This document shows positions 1-12,500 of a stretch of DNA of 64,000 nucleotides, piece by piece. Position 1 is the first letter of the stretch. Each line of letters begins with the position of its first letter. A program made the translations under genes and the position numbers. The DNA comes from Wuchereria bancrofti (lineage: Eukaryota > Nematoda > Chromadorea > Rhabditida > Onchocercidae), in assembly GCA_005281725.1 (NCBI GenBank), contig SSBO01000012.1:8965099-9029098 (forward strand), given 5' to 3'. The notes beneath the pieces are model-generated. The model worked only from the letters and a program-made list of their open reading frames with translations. It ran no database searches and had not been told where the DNA came from.

Positions 1-3000
1 ATTAAATGAAAAAGGTACTCTTACAATAAGAGCCAATTCGCTTGTAATCTGCTTCACACTTATTACTACTTGACTTCTGCTTTTATCAATCAATGCCAAA
101 ACTTACCTGAGTCGGTATGTTTCTGATGTCCTCTCCCGTGCTACCTGGATATACAAACTAAAATTTTTCTTGCTTTCTCTATTCTATTTTCATTTCTTAA
201 CTCGAAAATAATTCTTCAAGGATAGCTTAGACTTTCATTTTATCCCCAAGAACTGGTAATCATTATGCGTAGGAATATTGACAAGAAATTTAAACATTCC
301 GAAAATTTTCAAATAATTTAGAGTGAAATTTAGATATCTGCCAAACTCTTTCATTCTAAGCAATGTGAATCATTTGAAATGTAATAGTACACTGAAGATT
401 ATGCAAAAAACTGCTCTGTTATCTCACTCTAAATTTTTGCAAAATTTGTTCTCTAAATGCAAACTGACCTTTATTTTGCAATATGATTAATTCATCCAAA
501 ATTACCAATGTAAATTTATTCTATTGTCTTTTCGTATCATACTTGAAGTTTTATAAATTTCATTTTTTCTTTTTTTTTTTTTTTAAAAACTACCATCTTT
601 GTTGGGGTTTTGCCAGGGAAGTTTTTAATATAGATATCACAGAGAATGTTAACAAATGAGACGTAAAATTAGAATTATGGTTGGTACTATGGTTTAAATG
701 TGATATCATTGGTGATGTTAAACAATGTCAGCATCGTTAAATGTTTTATGTAATATTGGAAAATTCATCAGTGATTGGAATAATTTCTATTCACTGATCT
801 TTCATCGTTACATATAGCGTTACTTTTGCTCTCTACGATTGCTTTTGGACAAATATTTTAATTCCTAATTTAAATAAAATAATAGAATCAACATGAGAGT
901 ATTATACGACACATTCTGGAGGTCAATATTTTGCAAACAATTGCGTCGTATCAATTTATCCAAGTTAGAAATTAATTTTACTAATATAGACTTCAAATCA
1001 AGATAAATTTTATTTAGTGTTTGCACTAGTGAAATGTTAATTAAAGTGATGAGAAAACTTGCTTGACATAAATGAAATTAAGAGAAAAATGAGATTGAGT
1101 AGAAATGGTTTGATAATGGGTAAAAGAAGAAAAAATCGCCTAACTGTTGGTAGTCGTCAGTTTAATGTGACATCGCCATATTGATGCCTGCAGTTCAACA
1201 ATACATTATGTAGCGTTGTTCATGAAGAAAGTCATAATTAATGCTATCATTATTATCACTGTAATATCAGTGCTGCAAAATGGTTATGATCGCTATCATT
1301 ATTGTGACTGTTTGCAGTAATGATTTAACAGTGAAAGAGACAACAGCAATGCGCCACTTGTTAATCTGAAGTATTGCGCCGCTACCTCTCACCAATCTGG
1401 TCTGCTGCTTATCTTTCCGATGATAATTTGCTCTATCTTTGTTAACCGTAGATGTTATCGGTCTCTCTTTACCGATCAGTCTCTCTTTACCGATCACTTT
1501 TTTCCCTTTCATTAGAACGAAGTGAAATTTCGGATCAATTTTATGCCGACAATTTACGAATTAATCATCGTTATGCAATAGTTTCAATGCTGTTGTTGCT
1601 GAAACTTGGAGATAATTTGCAACTTCGATTTTTGAAGCAAAATTTAAAGTTGAACCAATATACCTTCCAAGGTATCATGTGATTTTCATATTTTATATCC
1701 TATTTCTATACCCTGATATGCTTTGTAAAAAAGAAAAAAAAAAGAAGAAAATTCAAAATTAATTTGTTGACAATTTGAGTATAACATCTTTTATTGCATG
1801 CTTGTAGTGTTTATGTTTAAAAAGATTAGTGATACATAATTGTTTCTCAGAAGTTTTGAAATTCTAAGTGAAATGTAGTTGTTTAAAACTTTTTTCCAAA
1901 CACTCACAAAATTTTATATGACAATGCAAATAGCTAATTTCGATCGATCCTATTTTAAATTTATCGTCTTAAAAGCTTATACAGTGTTGCAATATTATTG
2001 AATGATGAATAAAAAATGTTATAATATTGTTTCCAAACCTTTCTCCTTCTCATTTTTGTCCTTCTTTCTTCTTCCTAAGCTTTTTTTTTTATGCTATCAA
2101 AAGATTCCATTATGAAAAGCAAACTGTTGAACAAATATTCATTGCTTTTGTCTTTCTTCATCTACCTTAATGAAGCGAAATACTTGCACCGTTGCCATCT
2201 TAATTGCTCTTTTCTAGTTTTTTCTTTTTTCCTATCACTTTCTATTTTCATAAATAATTCTGTAAATTTTATTAATCTCACGACAATGACAATAACTTCA
2301 AAACAAAACAAAACAAAAAACGATCGATAATATATCAGCATGAATGTGATTTGTTTAACAGGAAAGTTGCTAGATTTTTCAATACAATATGAATCATTGT
2401 TATCGATTATTTGAACTTTCATAATCTAACAGTAATATTAACATATCCTAAATTGTATTCCAAAGAGGCATTTGAGGTGAAAAGTTGTAGGCTACTAAAA
2501 TGATTTAAAATTACTTTTTAGAAAGACTAGTTGAATTTTAATCTCTTAATTATTACTTGTTTCACATTACATAGTGTTAATGAGGTCAAAGAAGAGAGCT
2601 GAAAAGAATAATTCTTTGCTTTTTGCATCACTGTGATTTATGATCGTCAAATTTAATGTTGATTTATGATCTACAAAACGATTTCAAACCATTAATCGTA
2701 AAGTGTCACCCATATAAATGGTCATGCTTTTCAGAAGCATCAGAAATAAGAACTAAGTGCTGGCAAACATAATGGAATGCATAGCTGTGTGTCATTTTGT
2801 TCTCTCCTGTTTTGCTGTTAATTTTTAGTGAAGGAAAAAAAAGTTTGTAGTATTTCTTAAAGTTAAGTTAAGTAACTCCTTGTTATAATATTAGCTTCTT
2901 TCCTTTCATCCATAATTTTTCAAAACTTTTAATTTTGCAGAAAATTTTTGTTGCGCGATTTAAAGATTTTTTTTTACCAACTTTGTTTTTTACATAATAT

Positions 3001-3218
3001 TTTGTTCAAGAATTTTCGACGTATCCTGAAATTGCTATCCGGAATTTCAAGATAGCTCCGTAGAATTTATTTGAAGATTTTGAAATTGAGATAAAATCAA
3101 TATTAATTGTTTGAAGCGACCCATTATTTGATGAAGCATTTCTTCTTGATTATTTCCGGAAATTTGGAGGTTTTATATCTTATTAATTCTATGGCTACTA
3201 TTTTAGCGTCACACAGGA
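1..3218. other. Gene-free upstream region of SLC3A gene, copy 1
   Basis: AT-rich DNA without a convincing exon; the short open frames here have no recognisable domain. It contains homopolymer T runs (566-584) and a perfect 18-bp tandem doublet at 1461-1496. A TTTTAG/C acceptor-like site at 3201-3207 lies 12 bases before the SLC3A start codon and may be a spliced-leader acceptor. The same sequence occurs at 17753-20970. Confidence 0.6.
1461..1496. repeat. Perfect 18-bp tandem doublet
   Basis: Two head-to-tail copies of an 18-base unit (gtctctctttaccgatca). The second copy of the large repeat has it at 19213-19248. No function is suggested beyond a local slippage duplication. Confidence 0.9.
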
Positions 3219-6200
3219 ATGAACGCGGATGATTCGAGAATGCCATTGTCTGAAGACACTAAAACGCCACAAATTTATAAATTAGAAATCAAAGAATCGA
3301 GTTATGAAGGAGTACAGGCGACCTTTCCACCAAAATTTGTATATTTTCATGTTTTTATTCGTCTCTTCGCATTTATTCTTAATCAATTTCTCATTTGGAA
3401 ACTTTCGAATCAATTGGGATCACCAAGACATGAACACCTGTTGATAATGTTTACCTAATAGTGCTCCTAAAGCAGGCGGAAACACTACCTTCCATGTAGT
3501 GTCAGTAAATTTAAGAAAATTAGCAAAAATTATGTCCGTGAAATGAATCATTTATATGGTTATTCAGGTTTATGTCTATCACGACTTTCTTACAGGATGA
3601 AAATGAAATAAAAGGAGGTGAAAAGATGATCGGGCTGACAAAAAATGAACTAGAACAATACTGCAATGATCCATTTTGGAAGGTAGTTAGGTAAATTCTA
3701 AATTTAATAAAATTTAAAATTGGTTTAAATGTGGAAAAAAGCCAGTTCATTTTGATGAAAACTCATTTGGATTCAAATCATGGATGTTACTATTTGTTTG
3801 TTTCTTTTTTTCTGAAGAAAGCAGTTGTTACAGGTGCACAATGTTTCTGCTTTTCTGGGTGGTATGGCTTTTGATGTTTATAGCTGCTGTACTACTCATT
3901 GTGTTTAGTCCAAAATGCGCAGCGATAAAAGAACCGGAATGGTGGCGTAAGCAAGTTAGCTATCAGGTAATCTCAAGTACATACGTATACACAGAATTCA
4001 TTTTTATCTCAGAAAATATCAAGCACACACTTCTGCAATACGGAAATAGCCACAGTTCTGCAGTCAGTTCTCAAATGTTTTAGGATTTTTTTACAAAAAA
4101 AAAAAAAAAAAAAAAAAATTGGGTCATTTCAAAATATTTTTGTAATGATATACAACTGCATCGAGTGGAATAAAATTCCAGATATTTACACCTTCCTTCC
4201 GTGACTCCAATGATGATGGAATTGGTGATTTTAATGGAATCCGAGAAAAACTTAATGATTTACGGAAGACTGGAATAAAAACAATTTGGGTGACACCTGT
4301 AATAACCATTCAAAAGGTTAGGTGGTACTTTGAAAAAATTCGGTGCGAACAGAACTCAGAAAAGTGCTATCACATACTTTCATGCGGAATTTCTATAACT
4401 TTTGATAGATTTGAGAAATAATTCAGGATGACTTCATCCCTCTCGATGTGATTGATTTCACAAGTGTTGATGAACGTTTCGGTACAATGAATGATTTGAA
4501 ATTGTTGATAGATGCAACACATGAACTAGACATGCACTTTACCATGGATTTGCCCATATCAACAACATCTGCATCACATAAATGGTTTGCATCCTTGTCT
4601 TTCTTCATTAATGGATATTGGCTTCTTGTAGAATTTATACTCTAAAAACTTAATAACTTCCATCTTAAGCGGAAGTGGAATTCATTTCAAAGTTATTAAG
4701 GCTTTCGGATACTCAATTTTAGGTTTAAATCAGCAAAAGCGGGTGGCGATTACGTTGGTTATTACATTTGGAAGGAAGCACTGGATGTAAAAGATAACCC
4801 AAATTATATTGTTGAAGAGGGCAAAAAGGATGCTTATCTAGCTTATGACGGCAAAGACCCAATACTAGACTGGCGTAATCCTGCGGTAAAGAACAGTATC
4901 TTTGAGGTTGCAAAAAGTTTCATTGATATGGGAGTTGATGGCTTCCATGTGGATCATATTGGCGAATTAATCAAATATCTACCAAAATCAGAGGTAACAA
5001 CAACCAACTGCAATATTTTCAGAATAAACTACAGTAAACATTTAGAATTCCAAAACTTTTACTCCCTAAACAAATTTAATTATTAAGTTCATTTATTCAA
5101 AATTGTTGATTGCTCGACATCCATCTTAACATATCATTCAGTTATGAATAATATGATTTGATAATATAATCAGATTACTTCTACGTAAGTAAAAATTAAG
5201 GGATACGTGGCACTATCAATGATCAACGATTTCATCGGAAATATACGAGACTATGCGAACAGTACTGAAACACCCAATAGTCGAGAAATCGCTGTGTTTT
5301 CATCTTTGAGTGACTTCACCAAACTACAAGAATCTGATGATCTCAGTCTGTCGAACCTCGCATATGTTATCGATGATTCGGTCACCAAACTAAATAATGT
5401 CAGTTCCTGTCAAAGTCAATTTTCTAAAAAAGAGAAAAGTTGAAACTTAATTTATACATTCTTGATAACAAGAAACGAAGCATTTATAATGAATTCTCAA
5501 ACCTTCTAAATTATACCTTCTTAAGGAATCATGTCCAAATGGAATAGCACAATGCTTACACTCTACACTTATTACATCTTTCGAATGGTTCAATACTACA
5601 CGTCTTCCACACGCGTGGCAGTTCACGGATTACCACGTTTCTCGTCTCAGTACGAGATTCGACAAAGCAACAGCAACTTTACTGAGCTTTGTTCAGCTTT
5701 CATTGCCAGGTATTGTTGAAATGTATTACGGACAAGAACTAAGTCTTGAAGATAGTGCTGGTCCAGAAAACAAATTTACTGGTTTGATGCAATGGAATAG
5801 CAGCGAATATGGCGGTTTCACAGCTGGCAGCCAAAAACCATTCTTTTCTACCACGCTTAATTACAAAGAGGACAATTTCCAGGTAATAGTACTTTTCAGT
5901 TCTAGAATGTCACAGCAATCCAACTAACATTCAGATTTTCCAAGTCATCAAGCCTTCTTCTGTGTAAATTAATGGGAGGGAGCAAGATGACTCCATCTTA
6001 ACCCGCTATATTTATGCTTCTCAATAGACTTCTCTACTCTCCTTTATTTACAAATTCCGTTGCTATATTGCCACTTTTTGTTAAATAGAGTTATGTTAAT
6101 TTTCACACTAACAAGAATTAAGTTCACTTTTTTAATTTCAGCTATTCTGATAATAACTCAACTTGCAGACTCAGTCTACTAGTTATCGCTCACCATTGAA

Positions 6201-6624
6201 AACACTGAAAGCGGTGGCAAAAATGCACCATCGTGATTACAATTTTGCACTTGGCGAAACTCAATTAGCACCACTTACTCAAGATGTCATCTTATTCGGT
6301 CGATTCTATCAATCCACTAATAGTTCTAATGGAGCGGTACATTTTCTTTTTTAATGACTTGTAGTAAACTACTTAAACTACATCATTTATACGATGAGGT
6401 TTTGCATAGATACTTTTCAGGCCTACCTGATTGGCGCAAACTTTGGGACATCCGACGTTGAAATAGACGGAATGTCTGTACTGCCGGATAATTATATGGC
6501 AGCTAAAGCAGAAATCGCTATCGTTACTCCGAACGTTGACAAATACTTACCTAGGGACAAAATATCATCATTTGATAAAATTGTTCTTGGCCCTAAACAG
6601 GGAATTATTATCAAAGTTCAGTGA
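3219..6624 (+). CDS. SLC3A / 4F2hc-type amino-acid transporter heavy chain, copy 1
   Basis: Ten exons give 612 aa in frame: 3219-3338, 3596-3690, 3834-3966, 4182-4316, 4427-4584, 4723-4993, 5201-5398, 5526-5882, 6169-6336, 6421-6624. Known role of the family: a type II glycoprotein that escorts an SLC7 light chain to the plasma membrane. Seen here: a cytoplasmic N-terminus of about 72 aa, one hydrophobic segment (about 75-96), a cysteine (about 100) in the context SPKC at the place of the light-chain disulfide, then an alpha-amylase-like (beta/alpha)8 ectodomain starting with IFTPSFRDSNDDGIGDF. The barrel keeps an Asp in GFHVDH (about 291), but the Asn-His-Asp motif of active glucosidases is missing, as in 4F2hc, so it is probably not catalytic. 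Exon 7 uses a TTAAG acceptor and is slightly less certain. C. elegans relatives are atgp-1/2; I cannot tell which is the ortholog. Confidence 0.93.
4095..4118. repeat. Poly(A) run in SLC3A intron 3
   Basis: 24 consecutive A in copy 1; the matching run at 21847-21871 has 25. This is the only difference I found between the two 15.4-kb copies. Confidence 0.9.
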
Positions 6625-7946
6625 TAACTCTTTGCACATAAGTTCTTGTGGAAAATAATTTCTGTTTATGTTATTCTTAATATCTATTAAACACTTACCA
6701 ACATTTATGTGGGAGACAACTTGCAAAAGCTAAAACCCCACATTTCAAATGTTGTAATGTACACACCTCAAAGATGATTCGAAAATTTCCTCGTGGTGCC
6801 GATTCTCCCATGTAAGCTTTATATGAAGTAATATTACTAAGGTAGAGAACTAAATATAGCAGATACTCCAATAATTGTGAACTTTGTTTGAATTAGGTTG
6901 AAAACAATGCAGTTGAAAGCGGAAATTTTCATTCAAATTCTGTTAAGGAAATTACACAAACTGAAATAATGATAAGCTTGCTAAAATCACTGTAAAATCA
7001 TTATAGCAACACCGGGGAAAATTATAGAGCCTTAGCAGATATTTCTTTGACAGCACTCGGGTTTTTGTCAGTTTTCGTAGTTGCTAAGATCTATAGTAAC
7101 CTCATATTTCATCTACAAAAAAAAAATTCTATCAACATATTTTTGCTATATCATCTAAAAGTTTAAAACATGGCGGCTACAGACTATGCTTTCATTCCTC
7201 AGTACATCCGTACAATAAATTTTATAAGGCATTTTAACAAGAATAACTACTGACAAAAGCATTCAGAACGTATATGGAAATATACGAAATCAAAGGAATG
7301 TTGATAAAACTTTTTGTAAGGCACGTTGACCAATATGTGACTAGGAATAATTTGTTAAATGCTTGGAAAATGACAAAGGTGTGATAGAAACTGCCAATAT
7401 AATAAATTGTCAACTTTTATCGAATGTGATTAACGTGAGCATTTAGATATAATAATTGACGTCATACTATTTCCAAGACAACTCTAACAATATCATTTCT
7501 GAATAACTCGTCCACAAGTCAAAGAAATCTGACTACTTCCTCCCTCCAAGAAGAGTTACATATTATGTAATTTGCTCATTGATATCGTCCAGTAATAAAG
7601 TTAATAATGTATTTAAGTGAAACAATATAATACAATTAATAAAATTAGAAGTGCAAACATTTCAGATATTTTGTTTCAAACTTACTTGATGACTCAGTTC
7701 GCCCATTGTGTAGCAGAAATTACATGCATGGGTATTTTCATTCATACAATAGATTTTATTTATCCAATTGTATGTCCATAAGGTAATTTTGCTTAGCTAA
7801 CAGCCACGATGAACTGATGTAACACTTTGTACAAAGCAGTATTTGATGCAAAAGTGCATCGGTAAGGCAAACATTAAAAAAATAAAAACTCACACTGCTT
7901 TTTACACTACCCGCAAGTAACATTAGTGAAAAGTGACAATAAAGGA
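6625..7946. other. Convergent intergenic spacer SLC3A / Fic, copy 1
   Basis: Two genes end facing each other here. An ATTAAA at 6686-6691 may serve the SLC3A transcript, and a TTTATT (AATAAA on the minus strand) at 7755-7760 may serve the Fic transcript. No exon or RNA gene seen. The same sequence is at 24378-25699. Confidence 0.6.
7755..7760 (-). terminator. Candidate poly(A) signal for Fic gene
   Basis: AATAAA on the minus strand, about 190 bases past the Fic stop codon. Counterpart at 25508-25513. Confidence 0.4.
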
Positions 7947-10837
7947 TCACCATGATTCTTCCTGCTGCGCAGAGATTTTAGGAGCTGTTGATATACTACA
8001 TTCACCAGATTCTTCTCGATAATCACATGTGGTTGCAGAGTTAATATACAACTGAAAGGAACAGGATCAAATTTAATTTCAGATTTACCATATTAAACAA
8101 ATCTAATTAAAATGTCACTTTCCAAAAAAAAAGGCTGACTTGCAAGGTGGCATCTGTTTGACGTGCAATAAAGCGAATAAACGGACGAAGATTTCCACGG
8201 TTCGCGGCAATGAGAGCGTCATAATAATCAGAACGAGACTCAATTGGTATTATAACTGGCGGAAAACCGCTTTGCATCAAAATCAGATTCATTAACAATC
8301 GTGCAGTACGTCCGTTACCATCAATGAATGGATGTATCGAAACCTGTTTAAAAAAAGAATTCTTCCAGCTTTAAAAGGATGTATATAGTGAATTTGGAAG
8401 GATACAAGTGGTAATACGAAAATATAAGGTTTATGCCATCTTGATTTTAGTTCACACTTTTGCATCATAAACACTCTGAAAATGCAAAATTTTTGGAAAA
8501 TGTGCATAGACAAACCAGCTTATAATGAGCAATAGCGGCACGTTCTATGGGATCCAGCAATAAGCTATCATCCTCATTCAACCATTTCACCATTTCCTCC
8601 ATTTCTCCTGGTACCATGTTTGCCGGAACAGGTGTGAAACTACCCACAAACACCTCAAAAGAATAACGAACATCATAAAAAAAAAGAATAACAGAACGTC
8701 AAAAGCAACTATTCCAAACTTGCTCGTCCTACATTGCTCAAGAATAAAAAAAAAAAAAAATCACTGCCTATTTTGCATTAATCGACACTGCTTTAATGTT
8801 GCTCACATATATACAAAGTGACAATATTTCATTCTGTATCTGTATCAAACTCTTCCAAAGCATTCACTTCTCATTCACATAAAATACCAACCTGACTTTT
8901 GCGAAATACACTTGCTACTTCCGGATCGACGAAACCAAGAACACGACTATGAATGTCCAAGATATCCTACAGTACAAACAAACTGACAAAAATAACATTA
9001 TCTTAACATGCTGCAATAATTTTAAAATAACAGAAAAATTATTCGATATATTATTGCTGTTATTATACCTGAAGAGTAAAATACGAGACGTATGCAACGC
9101 TTTGGTTGATGAATCTCAGCGCAGCGTCCATTCCCAAAATCTCGTTATGTTCCATAATACTTTTACCAGCCACTGCCATCCTTGTTTCTAATATGGACCT
9201 GAACTGGTAAACTAAACTGACATATTCTCTAAATAGCATTTCTCTTAAATCAACTGCTAACAAAAATCTTACCTTGTCTGACCAAGCGACATAGTATTGC
9301 CTTCAATTGCTACAGTATGGTAAATATGCAAAAAATACGATTCTTTCATTGCTTTTCGCAAAGCCATATTAGTCTTTGGTATCCTTGAAAAATACGAACG
9401 CTTCTCGTGAAGTTTCTTCAACATTTCTCTATCAATTTCTTCCACTATGGGTAAAGTCCTTGCTCGTCTTCTACAGATATCATTCAATCAGTGTAACAAG
9501 AAAGAAAATGACAAACAGGATATGAAATATGATTCCTATATAACTTTCTTCACTTATAAAATACTACTTTTTTTATTATGTTTTATTTTAGGACAGCTTC
9601 AAACATTATGAATCGTGTCCAAAATTTTGTCAAATATTTACCGTAATATTAAACAAACAGAACACAATCACGAATCATCATAATAATGTCATTCTACTGT
9701 TAATTACTCTTTTTATTACAATACAATGACAGAATTGTTCTTTCAGACTAAAATATGACACAAAAATCTCACATTAACGCTTCAAGATGATGAGGATTGT
9801 AGCTCAATGCCCGTGAATATAACTCTTCCGCTTCGACCACATTTTTCCGTCCCATTTCAACTACTAGACCGTATTCGGTTAGAATATCTGGATGATGAGG
9901 AGCCAGAGCAAGCGCATGCTGAATAATGAGTTCTGCCTAAAAAGCAATTAACATTTACAAAATCACATTTTCCAGAAATATCTACCACTGACAATCTAAA
10001 CTTTTTCAACAAAAACTTAGCAACAAAACACGCATTCAGTATTGCCCCTTGAAATTGATGCTTTATGTTCAAGTGCAACTCCTATCTTTCATCAAATATC
10101 TTTACAACTATCACAAGGCCAAGCTGTGGGTAGCAGAATTTTTGAGTTACACCTTTTCCATATTTCCTTGTGTTCTCGATTGAACCGCAGCTTTTAAAGC
10201 TGCAAATGCTTCCTTCTCAGTTTCCCAACCCCACTGAATAACATTTGCTTGGATTGTACCAGCAACCACTCTTTCAACCTCTTGAAAATACCGCGGTTCC
10301 ACAGATAAAGGGTCAACAAAATAACCTAATTCGGTTGTGCTGAAAAATAATGCAAATAACATTTCGAGATTCTGTAAAATTAAGCAATCCAAATTCTTTG
10401 CAATCATTTCAGCTGTATTAAACTTCCTGTAAAAATATCAAACATAAAAATATTACTAACCCGCCATAACGTTTACGGGAAAAATGAGCTGAACAATAAT
10501 CAGCTTGTTTGATAAACTCGGGTGCAAATTGCAAATTACAAATTACATACTGCGAAACCACGATTCGTTGCACCAGAATCGGTAATATCTAAAAATAACT
10601 CTGATATCTTGCTCCATAAAATTCTCCTTAAAAATCTTAACTTATGTCCGAATTTCTAAGACTCCTTGCACAAATTATAGTCAACATTCTAGCGTTATGT
10701 CGTCATGAATTAACAGTTAAAAGCGTCACTTAACGTACCTGTACACAAACTGATACAACAATAGACAAAGCCACAACACGTGCCCAAGGTTGTGAAAAAA
10801 CGTTGGTACCAGACGACATTTCAGACACTGCTAGCAT
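7947..10837 (-). CDS. fic-1: Fic-domain protein AMPylase (FICD/HYPE type), copy 1
   Basis: Ten exons, read from high to low: 10837-10739, 10588-10551, 10339-10153, 9936-9773, 9470-9273, 9198-9069, 8966-8892, 8653-8516, 8343-8140, 8051-7947; 445 aa, near the 458 aa of human FICD. Known role: ER-membrane enzyme that AMPylates and de-AMPylates the chaperone BiP. Seen here: one N-terminal hydrophobic segment (about 17-45), TPR-type helices (about 65-160), the autoinhibitory motif TVAIEGN (about 215-221, Glu 219) and the active-site motif [12 protein letters not shown] with catalytic His at about 347. Every key residue is present, so an active and regulated enzyme is expected. A second in-frame Met at 10819 is an alternative start. 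The 38-nt exon 2 completes the membrane segment. Exon 8 uses an unusual TTGAG acceptor, supported by family similarity on both sides. Confidence 0.95.
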
Positions 10838-12500
10838 TTATAGGTTGAGCATGTGCAATGATAATTCTTCACTTCACTGTCCATTATTAAATAACAGTAA
10901 CATAAAGGAACAAAACTAAATGGGATCAGAAGGAAAGAGAAAGGGAAGAAAGGAAGAAGAAAGAAAAAGTATGGATGGTTCAATGAAAAATACATTTCGA
11001 TCACCCAATCAGTCACTTCATTTAAAGTTATTTCTTTTTTGTGTTATATATATTCTTCCTTTTCATATATCGTTTTAAAGATTGTCAAAGAGTTGAAGTG
11101 GATTAAACAGAAATTCTCAGCAATAAAATTCTCACATTAACTGAATCTCGTTTTTTTATAAAATAAAATAATGTAAGAGAGAACTAAGCGCCAAATCTTT
11201 GAAAGAACGGTGAACAACTCACAGTGCATTGTTCTTTTTATCTTTTTTAAAAATTAGTTAAAAAACTAATTAATCGTATTTTTCTTTTTTTTTTTTACTT
11301 ATCAAGCAAAGTGACTTGCTCAAATTATAAGAAAATAGACACTAACTTTGCTTACCTTACAGTAAGAGATGTGATTATAGTGCAGGATTGTAGACAGTCA
11401 AAGAAACAACCATCTGATGGTATCCTCGAAATATCCATTTTTTTTCCTGAAGGAATTAGAATTAATTTTGATAATCTAAAGTTCACACTGTATACCTTAC
11501 GGTAATATTCTCTGAAAGCATTACTTGGCTATTTCTTAACGAAACATGCAAAACGCAATCTGCAAACAATGCAGGCTTTGGCTTAATTAAACTTTTGCAT
11601 CTAATTGTCTATGACCTCCTCTAATTGTGAAATATTCTTTCACAAACTGCTTACAGTATTGCAAAAAGACGTATCATTTCAATTGGGTTGAGATTTGCTT
11701 AGCTAACAGAGTCCACCGTCCATATCGCTCCTTTCCGTAACAAAGTGTTCGAGGAAGAGAGGGGGTAGCATAATCGTTCAAGTAAGCGTTGCAACGGGAG
11801 CCTGAATTACTTGTGCTTAGGTCCATTCCGTGTACGCAATCTGTACATAACTGTCTGCGAATGTTAAGTGTACCTATATGTGACTTGTTGTGACTGTATG
11901 GACGTATCTGTGCACGTGACTGTTTGTGAATCACGTGTACTTCAACACATTATGCGCAGCACAGCACAGAACTCGTTTACATGAGAGCAGAAGCAGCGAT
12001 TTGTTTGGAGGACAGATTATTGAGAGGTGAAATAGGAAGAGGGAATGACGGTGATGGTGAGATGAAATGGGAATAATACATCCTCAGTAGACTACAAACT
12101 GCTAGTTAGTACAGATATATACATAGTGACATACGTGCAAATATATGCACGCGCATAGCGATAACTGTTCCAAGCAGCGAGAATGTTATCATAAGATTTT
12201 GCGTTGTTTATATAATTTGTCTTTTATTGTGACTTTTTTGTATAGGTGTGTATGTATAGATAGGTATATATATATATATGTTTGTGTGTATGTGTCTGTT
12301 TGTGTGTTCGTATGTTTGTATGTATGTATGTGTGCTTGTTCTAGTAGTGCTATGGTATTTATATACATCAATGTAAAGAGGAAAAAGTAATGGAATGATC
12401 TGCAGAACGGAATAAACGTTGGTAATTAGATACGGATCTGAGAGGACGGAACTGGAGGAAAGGGTTGCATACCGCGGAGAGAGCGGAAGTACTAGAAGAG
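10838..12500. promoter_or_regulatory. Divergent upstream region shared by Fic and Atg8 genes, copy 1
   Basis: The Fic gene (-) and Atg8 gene (+) start back to back with 1663 bases between start codons. The stretch has no exon I can support. It holds a purine-rich block (10920-10970), homopolymer T runs, several ACGTG-containing bits near 11910-11935 and a TA/TG microsatellite. A shared promoter is an inference from layout only. Same sequence at 28591-30253. Confidence 0.5.
12246..12334. repeat. TA/TG-rich microsatellite, copy 1
   Basis: Interrupted (TA)n, (TG)n and (TATG)n tract. It yields misleading open frames rich in Tyr/Ile/Val/Cys on the plus strand and Thr/His/Tyr on the minus strand; these are not genes. 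Confidence 0.9.

Noticed and set aside
1267..2422. Several 76-86-codon frames on both strands upstream of the SLC3A gene
   Set aside because: No domain, no splice partners, compositions typical of AT-rich spacer; they also overlap each other on opposite strands.
10551..10588. Skipping this 38-base block as non-coding in the Fic gene
   Set aside because: It has good splice sites, fixes the phase between exons 1 and 3, and extends the membrane segment, so it was kept as exon 2.
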